From Allopusillimonas lactea (GTDB lineage Bacteria > Pseudomonadota > Gammaproteobacteria > Burkholderiales > Burkholderiaceae_B), in NCBI RefSeq assembly GCF_021653995.1, contig NZ_JAJJOZ010000001.1, positions 124,001 to 188,000 of the forward strand: 64,000 bases of DNA, given 5' to 3'. Position 1 is the first letter of the stretch, and the number at the start of each line of letters is the position of its first letter. The notes beneath the pieces are model-generated. The model was not told where the DNA came from and searched no databases. It saw only the letters and a program-made list of their open reading frames with translations. This document shows positions 1 through 7,327 of the stretch, in pieces. The position numbers and the translations under genes were made by a program.

Positions 1-2
1 AT

Positions 3-1226
3 GCCGATGAAGTCCTGCGCGACATCGAGGCGCGCATGCTCAAGGCTTCCGAGGCGCTGGATTTTGAACAGGCGGCGGTGCTGCGCGACCAGATGGGTGC
101 GCTGGCCAAGGTGTTGCAGCAGCAAAGCATGGAAAAAACCGGCGATGACGATGTCGATATCATCGCTGTGGCGGCGGCGGGCGGGCGTTTCTGCGTCAAT
201 CTTGCCATGGTCCGTGGCGGGCGCCATCTGGGCGACAAAGCCTTTTTCCCCAGCAATATTCACGAAGACGACAGCGCCGCCGATGTGCTCGCCGCGTTTG
301 TCGCTCAACACTACCCGGACACGGCTATGCCGCCGGTGCTGGTTTGTTCGCACGCCTTGCCTGATGCCGGGCTGATGGCGTTACTGGCCGAGCAGACCGG
401 CAAACGGGCACGCGTGATTACGCGCCCGCAGGGCATGCGCAAGACTTGGCTGGAACAAGCGGTACGCAACGCCGAACTGGCCATGGCGCGGATGCTGACC
501 GAGTCCACCGCGCGGGTCGAGCGCACGCTGGCGCTGGCCACCGCGCTCGATCTCGATACAGACGACGGCGCGCTGGATGCGCTGCACATCGAGTGCTTCG
601 ATATCAGCCATACTGCGGGAGAGGCCACCCAGGCCTCTTGTGTGGTGTACGAGCATCACGACATGCAGCCATCACTCTACCGGCGCTACAACATCGCTGG
701 TATTACCCCCGGTGACGACTACGCCGCCATGCGCCAGGTGCTGACGCGGCGCTTTGGCCGCGTTGCCGATGGCCACGCCGAGATGCCAGGCGTGGTGCTC
801 ATCGATGGAGGCAAAGGCCAGGTCGAGGTCGCGCGGCAGGTGTTTGCCGAGCTTGGCCTGGATATCCGTACACTGGTGGGGGTCGCCAAGGGGGAAGGGC
901 GCAAAGTCGGGCTGGAAACGCTGGTTTTTGCGGATGAGCGCCCGCCGGTGGCGTTGGGCATCGAATCGGCCGCGCTCATGCTGGTGGCGCAGATCCGCGA
1001 CGAGGCGCACCGCTTTGCAATCACAGGCATGCGCGCCAAGCGTGCCAAGGCGCGCACCGTATCGCGTCTGGAAGAAATCGAAGGTGTGGGTGCCCGGCGA
1101 CGCCAACGCCTGCTGGCGCGCTTTGGCGGGTTTTCGGGGGTGGTCGATGCGAGCATCGACGATCTGCGGTCGGTCGAGGGGATTTCCGACGAATTGGCCG
1201 AGCGGATCTATCATGCGCTTCGTTAG
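3..1226 (+). CDS. uvrC: UvrABC excinuclease subunit C, 3' part (5' end outside window)
   Basis: The reading frame is open from base 3 and codes about 407 residues, so roughly the N-terminal third (including the GIY-YIG nuclease) lies outside the window. The first 40 visible residues form the UvrB-binding UVR motif (EALDFEQAAVLRDQM). The middle is the RNase H-like nuclease that makes the 5' incision, with the conserved blocks ECFDISH and VLIDGGKGQ and the later DEAHRFAI. The C-terminus holds the helix-hairpin-helix pair (LEEIEGVGARRRQRLL, SVEGISDELAERIYHAL). UvrC incises DNA on both sides of a lesion in nucleotide excision repair. pgsA follows 51 bp downstream, the usual uvrC-pgsA pairing in proteobacteria. 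Confidence 0.96.
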   Translation, partial: ADEVLRDIEARMLKASEALDFEQAAVLRDQMGALAKVLQQQSMEKTGDDDVDIIAVAAAGGRFCVNLAMVRGGRHLGDKAFFPSNIHEDDSAADVLAAFVAQHYPDTAMPPVLVCSHALPDAGLMALLAEQTGKRARVITRPQGMRKTWLEQAVRNAELAMARMLTESTARVERTLALATALDLDTDDGALDALHIECFDISHTAGEATQASCVVYEHHDMQPSLYRRYNIAGITPGDDYAAMRQVLTRRFGRVADGHAEMPGVVLIDGGKGQVEVARQVFAELGLDIRTLVGVAKGEGRKVGLETLVFADERPPVALGIESAALMLVAQIRDEAHRFAITGMRAKRAKARTVSRLEEIEGVGARRRQRLLARFGGFSGVVDASIDDLRSVEGISDELAERIYHALR

Positions 1227-1277
1227 GGCAGATGGGGTAGTATCTCACTATGCGTCGATTCAAGAGCAACCCTTACT

Positions 1278-1859
1278 ATGCCCCTTAACCTGCCCATTGC
1301 CCTGACCTGGCTGCGTATCGCCTTGATCCCGTTCATTGTGGTGCTGTACTACATCCCGGGGGGCTTGGTATCCGAGCCGCTGCGTGATGCAATCGCAGCC
1401 ATCACATTCATCATCGCGGCCCTGACAGACTGGTTCGACGGCTGGCTGGCGCGGCGCTGGAATCAAACCTCCGCGTTCGGCGCCTTCCTCGATCCCGTGG
1501 CAGACAAGCTCATGGTATCAGCCGCGCTGCTGATTTTGCTCGACCTGGGCCGCGTCGATTCATTCATCGCACTCATCATCATCGGTCGCGAGATCACCAT
1601 TTCGGCGTTGCGCGAATGGATGGCCAAGATCGGCGCGAGCGGCAGCGTGGCGGTCCACCAGTTGGGCAAGTTCAAGACTGCCGCGCAAATGGTCGCCATC
1701 CCCTGCCTGCTCTACGCACGTCCGCTGGCCGGTGTGCCGCTCGGCTGGATCGGCGAAGTGCTCATTATCATTGCAGCCATCCTCACAGTCTGGTCCATGT
1801 GCTACTACCTGAGCCGCGCCTGGCCTGAAATTCGCTCCAAGTCCGATAAAACCTCTTGA
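1278..1859 (+). CDS. pgsA: CDP-diacylglycerol--glycerol-3-phosphate 3-phosphatidyltransferase
   Basis: This 193-residue integral membrane protein makes phosphatidylglycerolphosphate from CDP-diacylglycerol and glycerol 3-phosphate, the committed step to phosphatidylglycerol and cardiolipin. The CDP-alcohol phosphotransferase signature D-x2-DG-x2-AR-x8-G-x3-D-x3-D is complete: DWFDGWLARR followed by GAFLDPVADK, around residues 55-81. Hydrophobic stretches at both ends and after the signature fit the family's six helices. The length matches E. coli PgsA. It lies 51 bp after uvrC and is probably cotranscribed with it. Confidence 0.96.
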   Translation: MPLNLPIALTWLRIALIPFIVVLYYIPGGLVSEPLRDAIAAITFIIAALTDWFDGWLARRWNQTSAFGAFLDPVADKLMVSAALLILLDLGRVDSFIALIIIGREITISALREWMAKIGASGSVAVHQLGKFKTAAQMVAIPCLLYARPLAGVPLGWIGEVLIIIAAILTVWSMCYYLSRAWPEIRSKSDKTS

Positions 1860-1877
1860 CAATGACATGTAGCCGCC

Positions 1878-3176
1878 ATGACCACAGCCAATCCCGCCCT
1901 GGAGGGCGTCGCTCCTGACTCCATCACCCTGAAGCGGCAAGACTGGAAGATCATCGGCCTGATCGGGTCGGCGCACGGCTGCTCCCATTTCTTCCAACTG
2001 GTGTTCCCCACGCTTTACCTGTCCCTGGCGCAAGAATACGGCTACGACTACGTCAAGCTGGGGTTGCTGGTCTCGATCTTCTTTGTCGTCTCGTGCATCG
2101 GGCAGGCCAGTTCGGGTTTTGTCGTGGATCGCATCGGGCCGGCGCCGGTGCTGCGCTTCGGGCTCGGCAGCTTCGTGGTGGCCGGCGTGCTCATCGGCGC
2201 ATCCAACGGCTATGCCATGCTGGTGCTGGCGGCCGTCATCGGAGGCGCGGGCAATTCTGTCTTTCATCCGGCCGACTTTTCCATCATCAATCATCGTGTC
2301 AGCCCCCGCAGGTTGGGGCATGCGTTCAGCACGCACGGGTGGACGGGCAGCCTGGGCTGGGCGCTTACGCCACTGTTCATGGCCACGTTCATTGCCATTG
2401 CCAACTGGCGCGTCGCGGCATTCGCAGCGGCGGCGCTGGTGGCTTGTGTGCTGGCGCTTGCCTGGCTGGGCCGCAGCCTGCTTACCGGCAGTGCGCCTGC
2501 GCCCACCATCGATGGTGCACAGTCGGGGCCTTCGAACGAAACCGACCTGGCCAGCAAGTCAGTGGGTGCTACGCTGGCTACGCTGCTGGTGCGGCCTGGC
2601 TTATGGGGCGCTTTCCTGTTCTTTGCCTGCACATCCATCGCCCTGTCGGCAGTGCAAAACTACACCATACCCATGTTGGGCGGCACCTATGGCATCGACA
2701 AAGTGCTGGCCGGCACTACGCTGTCCGCCTATATGCTGGCGGCCGCCGCCGGCATGGCGGCAGGTGGTTTTCTGGCAGGTGCTACCCCCAACAGCGAACG
2801 CACGGTGGCCATATCGTTGGTGTTAGCGGGTGGCCTGCTGGTGGTGCTGGCCCTGGGGGTGGTCTCGCCCGTGTTCGCCATGGTGTTGGTCGGGCTGGCA
2901 GGGTTTTGTTCGGGGGTGTCGGCACCTTCCCGCGACATGCTCATCCGCCGCGTCGCGCCCAAGGGAGCCACCGGCACAGTTTACGGCCTGGTGTATTCGG
3001 GCATGGATGTAGGCTCTTCGCTGGCGCCTGTTGGCTTTGGCTTGCTGCTTGATGCCGGTTTTGGCCGCGGCCCCTGGTACGGTGCCGCCGTCAGTTTTGC
3101 GATCGCTGCAGTGCTGGCCATGCTGGTGGGGCGCGCCGCTGGCCGGCCCACCATACCTGCGGGGCAGGCCGCCTGA
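1878..3176 (+). CDS. MFS transporter (unknown substrate)
   Basis: The 432-residue protein has the hydropathy of a 12-helix major facilitator. A central hydrophilic loop near residues 200-235 (rich in Ser, Gly and Pro) separates two six-helix halves. The second half ends with the helix-rich APSRDMLIRRVAPKGATG region. Patterns such as GSAHGCSHFFQLVFPTLY near the start resemble permeases related to fosmidomycin-resistance proteins and sugar-phosphate/organic-acid carriers, but I cannot assign a substrate. The start ATG is 19 bp after pgsA, so it may be read through from uvrC-pgsA. It converges with queF and I see no clear terminator in the 110 bp between them. Confidence 0.85.
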   Translation: MTTANPALEGVAPDSITLKRQDWKIIGLIGSAHGCSHFFQLVFPTLYLSLAQEYGYDYVKLGLLVSIFFVVSCIGQASSGFVVDRIGPAPVLRFGLGSFVVAGVLIGASNGYAMLVLAAVIGGAGNSVFHPADFSIINHRVSPRRLGHAFSTHGWTGSLGWALTPLFMATFIAIANWRVAAFAAAALVACVLALAWLGRSLLTGSAPAPTIDGAQSGPSNETDLASKSVGATLATLLVRPGLWGAFLFFACTSIALSAVQNYTIPMLGGTYGIDKVLAGTTLSAYMLAAAAGMAAGGFLAGATPNSERTVAISLVLAGGLLVVLALGVVSPVFAMVLVGLAGFCSGVSAPSRDMLIRRVAPKGATGTVYGLVYSGMDVGSSLAPVGFGLLLDAGFGRGPWYGAAVSFAIAAVLAMLVGRAAGRPTIPAGQAA

Positions 3177-3286
3177 GCCCCGGTGTTGCCGCGTTTCTGC
3201 GGTGCGCGCAATGTTGGCGGCGATAGCCTGTCAGCCCGCCGCCGTCGCTGATGTTCGAAACAATACGGATGCCGCAGGCTGAGCGA

Positions 3287-4111
3287 CTATTGTCGTATCG
3301 TGCGCGTATGCACCGGCCCTTGCGGCGTGCTTCCGCGCCAGGGGTTGATGTCCAACCCTCCGCGCCTTGTATAGCGCGCATACACCATCAGTTGTTCCGG
3401 CCGACAGGCCCGCATGATGTCGCAATACATCTTTTCCACGCAATGCTCATGGAACTCGGTGTGGCGGCGCAGCGACACCACATACCGCAGCAAGGCCTCG
3501 CGATCGATGCGCGGGCCCGTATAACGCACCTGCACGCTGCCCCAGTCGGGCTGGCCGGTGACCGGACAATTTGACTTGAGTAGGTCCGACACCAGTGTTT
3601 CGGTGACGCGCGTTGCACCAGGGGCACAGCGCAGCAAATCAGTGCGAGGTGTGTAGTCGGCAATCTCGATATCGGCGCCGTCGATGTTATCGCCCTCGAG
3701 AGGTTCGCAGCGTTGGGTGTCGCACCCGCTCAGTGGCGTCAGCGATACCTCGACAAGGCTTCCCGCCGCAGCGCTCAAGTCGCGTACGAGGATGTGCGTC
3801 AGTTCGTCAACGCTCTGCATTCGCTCTTCACTGAATGAGTTCAGATAAAGCTTGAACGATTTGGACTCGACCAGATAGGGGCTGGACCAAGGAAATTCGA
3901 ACCGCCCTATAGCCACCACTGGCTTGCCACGCGGCGTCAGCCACGAAAGTTCATAGGCGTTCCAGATATCGGCGCCATGCCATACGGCCGGGGTATGCAA
4001 GGCTTGCCGATTGAGGGCTCGCGCAACCGGAAACAATAACGAAGCGTCATAAGCGCGAGGGTAAGCCACCTCGCGTCCTAGAGGCGCCTGGGTAAACGGA
4101 ATGTCATGCAT
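3287..4111 (-). CDS. queF: NADPH-dependent 7-cyano-7-deazaguanine reductase (long QueF form)
   Basis: QueF reduces preQ0 to preQ1 with NADPH in queuosine tRNA modification. The nucleophile Cys182 and Asp189 sit in SNCPVTGQPDWGSVQVRY, with the same seven-residue spacing as E. coli Cys190/Asp197. The family substrate motif ESKSFKLYLNSF lies at residues 82-93. A length of 274 residues fits the two-tunnel-fold long form (282 in E. coli). The frame is open 18 codons further upstream to 4165. I chose the ATG at 4111 because MHDIPF begins where homologues begin, and because the longer version would be translated through the operator-like repeats at 4139-4173. The gene is divergent from aceA. Confidence 0.93.
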   Translation of the reverse strand: MHDIPFTQAPLGREVAYPRAYDASLLFPVARALNRQALHTPAVWHGADIWNAYELSWLTPRGKPVVAIGRFEFPWSSPYLVESKSFKLYLNSFSEERMQSVDELTHILVRDLSAAAGSLVEVSLTPLSGCDTQRCEPLEGDNIDGADIEIADYTPRTDLLRCAPGATRVTETLVSDLLKSNCPVTGQPDWGSVQVRYTGPRIDREALLRYVVSLRRHTEFHEHCVEKMYCDIMRACRPEQLMVYARYTRRGGLDINPWRGSTPQGPVHTRTIRQ

Positions 4112-4138
4112 TCGAACATTGTACTGCCTGCGACTATT

Positions 4139-4235
4139 TTTCACATTATGAAAAACGTTGTTCATATCGTGAAATTCCTATGCTGCAATGCGCTTTTAAA
4201 CATTTCACGAACGGAAAAATAGTTTCACAATGCGG
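4139..4235. promoter_or_regulatory. Phased inverted repeats TTTCA-N5-TGAAA between queF and aceA
   Basis: A perfect inverted repeat TTTCACATTATGAAA lies at 4139-4153 (centre 4146). A second, TTCATATCGTGAA, is at 4161-4173 (centre 4167). Degenerate copies follow at 4203-4217 (TTTCACGAACGGAAA, centre 4210) and 4223-4235 (half-site TTTCACAATG). Centres are spaced about 21, 43 and 20 bp, near whole helical turns, as expected for cooperative dimers on one DNA face. The block lies 28 bp from the queF start and about 170 bp from aceA. Isocitrate lyase is commonly controlled by carbon source, so aceA is the likelier target. I cannot name the regulator. Confidence 0.55.
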
Positions 4236-4277
4236 TAAGAAAACCGTAAGAGATTGATTATAAATAATAAAATTATA

Positions 4278-4293
4278 TGTCTTATATAAGACA
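4278..4293. promoter_or_regulatory. Perfect 16-bp palindrome upstream of aceA
   Basis: TGTCTTATATAAGACA is a perfect palindrome, 115 bp before the aceA ATG and inside an AT-rich stretch (4251-4300) that probably holds the aceA core promoter. It differs from the TTTCA/TGAAA repeats upstream, so it probably binds a second regulator. The form (short palindrome with TA-rich centre) suits a GntR/FadR-type dimer, but that is inference. Confidence 0.5.
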
Positions 4294-4408
4294 AAAACCG
4301 ATATTGCCCCGCAGCATCCGAGTAGACTTTTCCTCAACGGCGACACTTTTTCGCCACCCGGTTTCAAGCTCTATTTTCATCATTGCATTCCACAAAAAGG
4401 AAATCATC

Positions 4409-5737
4409 ATGTCTACTCGCGAAAACGAAATCCGTACACTGCAGCGCACTTGGGCTGAAGAGCCACGCTGGCAAGGCATCAAGCGCAGCTATGGCGCCGA
4501 TGAGGTGATCCGCCTGCGCGGCTCGGTGGCGGTGGAGCATACGCTTGCACGGCGCGGCGCCGAAAAACTCTGGTCGCTGCTGCACACAGAGGATTTCGTC
4601 AATGCGCTGGGTGCGCTTACAGGCAACCAGGCCATGCAGCAGGTCAAGGCCGGTCTCAAGGCTATTTATCTGTCTGGCTGGCAGGTGGCCGGGGATGCCA
4701 ACGGCGCGGGCGAGATGTACCCTGACCAGTCGCTGTATCCTGCCAACTCGGTGCCGCAAGTGGTTCGCCGCATCAACAACGCCCTCACGCGCTGCGACCA
4801 GATCCAATGGATGGAAGGCAAGAACCCTGGCGACGAAGGCTATATCGACTACTTTGCACCTATTGTCGCTGATGCTGAAGCCGGGTTTGGTGGTGTACTC
4901 AACGCTTTTGAACTGATGAAGGCGATGATTGAGGCGGGTGCGGCAGGTGTCCACTTCGAGGATCAGTTGGCATCGGTGAAGAAGTGCGGGCACATGGGCG
5001 GTAAAGTGCTGGTGCCTACCCGTGAGGCGGTGGCCAAGTTGGTGTCTGCGCGCCTGGCCGCCGACGTTATGGGTGTGCCCACGGTGCTCGTGGCGCGTAC
5101 CGACGCCGACGCGGCCGACTTGGTCACTAGCGATATCGATCCGTCCGATCAACCCTTCATCACTGGCGAACGTACCGTGGAAGGCTTCTACCGCACCCGC
5201 GCCGGCATTGATCAGGCGATTTCCCGCGGCCTGGCCTATGCGCCATACGCCGACTTGGTGTGGTGCGAAACCTCCACCCCCAATCTCGAGTACGCACGCA
5301 AGTTCGCCGAAGCCATCCATCGTCAATTCCCCGGCAAGCTGCTTTCCTACAACTGCTCGCCTTCCTTCAACTGGAAGAAAAACCTGGACGACGCCACGGT
5401 GGCCAAGTTCCAGCGCGAGCTGGGCGCCATGGGCTATAAGTTCCAGTTCATCACGCTCGCAGGCTTCCATGCGCTGAACTACGGCATGTTCGAATTGGCG
5501 CACGGCTACGCCCGCCGTCAGATGAGCGCTTTCGTCGAGCTGCAGCAGAAGGAATTCGCCGCGGCCGACCTGGGCTTTACCGCCGTCAAGCATCAGCGTG
5601 AAGTAGGTACTGGCTATTTTGACGCTGTGACGCAGACAATCGAAGGCGGTCAATCTTCGACCACGGCATTGACCGGCTCGACCGAAGAAGCCCAGTTCGA
5701 CCACGACACCCAGAAGGACGGCTTGCGCGTGGCCTGA
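4409..5737 (+). CDS. aceA: Isocitrate lyase
   Basis: This 442-residue enzyme cleaves isocitrate to succinate and glyoxylate, the first glyoxylate-shunt step needed for growth on acetate and fatty acids. The active-site loop KKCGHMGGK is present with the catalytic Cys193. Substrate- and Mg-binding segments are seen as SGWQVAGDAN, VARTDADAA and NCSPSFNWKK. The chosen ATG follows an AAGGAAATC ribosome site. The frame is open upstream to 4277, but those residues do not resemble the family. Malate synthase is not adjacent. A strong terminator follows at 5811, so the gene is probably monocistronic. Confidence 0.97.
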   Translation: MSTRENEIRTLQRTWAEEPRWQGIKRSYGADEVIRLRGSVAVEHTLARRGAEKLWSLLHTEDFVNALGALTGNQAMQQVKAGLKAIYLSGWQVAGDANGAGEMYPDQSLYPANSVPQVVRRINNALTRCDQIQWMEGKNPGDEGYIDYFAPIVADAEAGFGGVLNAFELMKAMIEAGAAGVHFEDQLASVKKCGHMGGKVLVPTREAVAKLVSARLAADVMGVPTVLVARTDADAADLVTSDIDPSDQPFITGERTVEGFYRTRAGIDQAISRGLAYAPYADLVWCETSTPNLEYARKFAEAIHRQFPGKLLSYNCSPSFNWKKNLDDATVAKFQRELGAMGYKFQFITLAGFHALNYGMFELAHGYARRQMSAFVELQQKEFAAADLGFTAVKHQREVGTGYFDAVTQTIEGGQSSTTALTGSTEEAQFDHDTQKDGLRVA

Positions 5738-5810
5738 CGCCGCAACGCCAAAAGTGGTTCAAGGCGTCGCTAAGCTGTGCCGGTAGTGGCACGTGTCAGG
5801 CGGTCGCCAG

Positions 5811-5847
5811 AAAGAAAAACGCAGCCAAACTGGCTGCGTTTTTCTTT
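5811..5847 (+). terminator. Rho-independent terminator after aceA
   Basis: A 17-bp perfect stem (left arm 5811-5827, right arm 5831-5847, loop AAC) has the GC core GCAGCCA/TGGCTGC flanked by an A-tract and a T-tract. It can stop transcription in both directions. It lies 74 bp after aceA and insulates the downstream cco operon. Confidence 0.92.
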
Positions 5848-6014
5848 TTGTCGGCAGATATATGACTATTGCTGAAAGATAATCGACTTTTAGGTAAGAT
5901 GGGGGCCTTTCGGCAGCGGGCTTCATACGTGCTGCCGGCCACGGCCTGAGCGAACGTTAATTGTTGTAGGCGCGCCACGCAAGGGTTACTAGCGCAGTGG
6001 GCTGCCTGTGCGCC
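5848..6014. other. Gene-free interval between aceA terminator and FNR sites
   Basis: The 357-bp gap between aceA and the first cco-locus gene holds the aceA terminator, this 167-bp stretch and the FNR-type sites. Here I see no credible coding frame, tRNA or repeat. An 87-codon minus-strand frame crosses the terminator and has no protein-like character. The stretch may carry upstream promoter elements. Confidence 0.5.
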
Positions 6015-6087
6015 TTCATATGGATCAAACACTGACCCCAGGCGTTTGATATAAATCAATACTCAGGTAAACCCTAGGTCATATAGT
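6015..6087 (+). promoter_or_regulatory. Tandem FNR-type boxes and -10 of the cco operon
   Basis: TTGATATAAATCAA at 6046-6059 is a perfect TTGAT-N4-ATCAA FNR/ANR box. A second box, TTCATATGGATCAA at 6015-6028, has one mismatch; the centres are 31 bp apart. TATAGT at 6082-6087 is a good -10. The main box centre (6052.5) is 32 bp before the -10 centre, exactly the class II FNR arrangement (activator at -41.5). The transcription start is then predicted at about 6094, immediately before the ATG at 6095. An fnr gene is encoded at the far end of this locus. Oxygen-responsive activation of the cbb3 operon is therefore strongly supported. Confidence 0.88.
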
Positions 6088-6094
6088 CTCCGCC

Positions 6095-7060
6095 ATGCGC
6101 GCATATTCCATTTTTGCTACACCTCAACAACTGTCGGCAGACGATCGTTTGATTCGCCGCCGCATGCTCGCGCGCATGGGGCTGGCATGGTTGGGCATGA
6201 TGCAAGTCATGATGTTCGCGTTTCCTGGCTATCTGCGTTCACCTTCCATGGCGCCGGACAATCTTGCATTGCTCGACCAAGCCATCTACATGATGAACTG
6301 GATCAGCCTGGCGCTGACTGTGCCGGTTGCGCTCTACTGCGCGTCTCCAGTGTGGCGCGGCGCATGGCGCCAGCTTCGGCGCGGTCACGTCGGCATGGAT
6401 GTCCCCGTCGCGCTCGGCATTGCCGCCGCCTTCATTCCCAGCGCCCGCGCCACGTTCGCCGGGCACGGCGAAGTCTATTTCGATTCGGTCACCATGTTTG
6501 TGGCCTTTCTGCTCACCGCCCGCTACCTCGAGTTATGCGCACGCCAGTCCATCGAGGCAGGCGCCGGCCATGTTCGTATCGAGCAGTTCCGGGCGTCCAT
6601 ATCGGGTCATGCCAACACCTTGGCTTTCTGGTTCGTTGCAGTGCAGCTAGCGCTGGCCTTTATCGTGGGCGCGGTCTGGTTTTACTACGCTCCCGAACGT
6701 GCCGTGAGCATCATGGTTGCACTGCTGGTCATGAGCTGCCCTTGTGCCATGGCCATGGCCGCTCCCACCGCGGTCGCTGCTGCACATGCTTCGTTGTCCG
6801 CACGCGGCACGCTGCCCGCAGGCGAGCTTTCCTCCCTCGTTGCCGCCACACGCCGTGTGGCGCGCCAGAATCTTTATGGTGCGGTTATCTGGCATCTGCT
6901 GATGACGCCACTGGCTGCCGTCGGTCTGGTGGCTCCCTGGGTGGCCGCCATCACCATGCTGGTTTCGTCGCTTGCCGTGGCCGCCAACGCGTGGCGCCTG
7001 TTTCGTCGGCAAACTCGCGGGTCGCACCCATCCTGGGCTACGGAGCCTGCCCGGAGCTGA
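6095..7060 (+). CDS. CcoI-like P-type ATPase membrane core lacking catalytic domains
   Basis: The 321-residue protein matches the membrane part of CcoI/FixI copper ATPases. Eight helices lie near residues 28-46, 63-82, 102-118, 129-147, 175-198, 204-226, 259-279 and 281-299. Family-like segments include LGMMQVMMF, GHVGMDVPVALG and GEVYFDSVTMFVAFLL, plus the copper motif CPC at 215-217 in the sixth helix. CcoI normally exceeds 700 residues. Here the N-terminal metal-binding region is absent, about 27 residues replace the actuator domain (148-174), and about 32 replace the phosphorylation and ATP-binding domains (227-258). No DKTGT, TGE or GDGxND motif exists. The frame is intact and overlaps the cbb3 operon logic: FNR promoter upstream, ccoS 3 bp downstream. 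It may be a copper-binding scaffold or a passive pore. It cannot be an active pump alone. Confidence 0.85.
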   Translation: MRAYSIFATPQQLSADDRLIRRRMLARMGLAWLGMMQVMMFAFPGYLRSPSMAPDNLALLDQAIYMMNWISLALTVPVALYCASPVWRGAWRQLRRGHVGMDVPVALGIAAAFIPSARATFAGHGEVYFDSVTMFVAFLLTARYLELCARQSIEAGAGHVRIEQFRASISGHANTLAFWFVAVQLALAFIVGAVWFYYAPERAVSIMVALLVMSCPCAMAMAAPTAVAAAHASLSARGTLPAGELSSLVAATRRVARQNLYGAVIWHLLMTPLAAVGLVAPWVAAITMLVSSLAVAANAWRLFRRQTRGSHPSWATEPARS

Positions 7061-7063
7061 GTT

Positions 7064-7270
7064 ATGTCGGGGTCACTGCTGCTTCTGTTGCCCATCTCGC
7101 TGGTAATGGCCGTCCTCATCGGGGCGGCCTTCTGGTGGGCGATCTTTGCGGGGCAGTTCGACGACGCTGGTGACGCAGGCCGGTCCATTTTGCAGGATGA
7201 CGACAGCACGGCGGCGGCGGGGCAGACGTCGGGCGGCAGGGCAGACATGCCTGGGGATACGCGCCGCTGA
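7064..7270 (+). CDS. ccoS: cbb3-type cytochrome oxidase assembly protein CcoS
   Basis: This 68-residue protein has one N-terminal membrane helix (about residues 5-27, LLLLPISLVMAVLIGAAFWWAI) followed by the family signature AGQFDD. The tail is short and acidic/polar. CcoS is needed for insertion of heme and copper cofactors into CcoN. It starts 3 bp after the CcoI-like gene, and the ccoI-ccoS order is the usual one. Expression should follow the FNR-type promoter upstream. Confidence 0.92.
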   Translation: MSGSLLLLLPISLVMAVLIGAAFWWAIFAGQFDDAGDAGRSILQDDDSTAAAGQTSGGRADMPGDTRR

Positions 7271-7327
7271 GGCGCACTGTTACAAGAATCAAATCGTTGT
7301 TGTTTAAATCAATCTGAGGGGAAACTC

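Noticed and set aside
1..375. 124-codon frame at the left edge
   Set aside because: It is an Arg/Cys-rich shadow of uvrC in another frame; the uvrC frame carries the UVR motif.
5796..6059. 87-codon minus-strand frame between aceA and the cco locus
   Set aside because: It reads through the aceA terminator and the FNR box, has no ribosome site and a low-complexity end encoded by the terminator stem.
7301..7315. Possible FNR site before ccoN
   Set aside because: The ATCAA half is present, but the opposite half matches TTGAT at only two positions. The upstream sites at 6015-6059 suffice.
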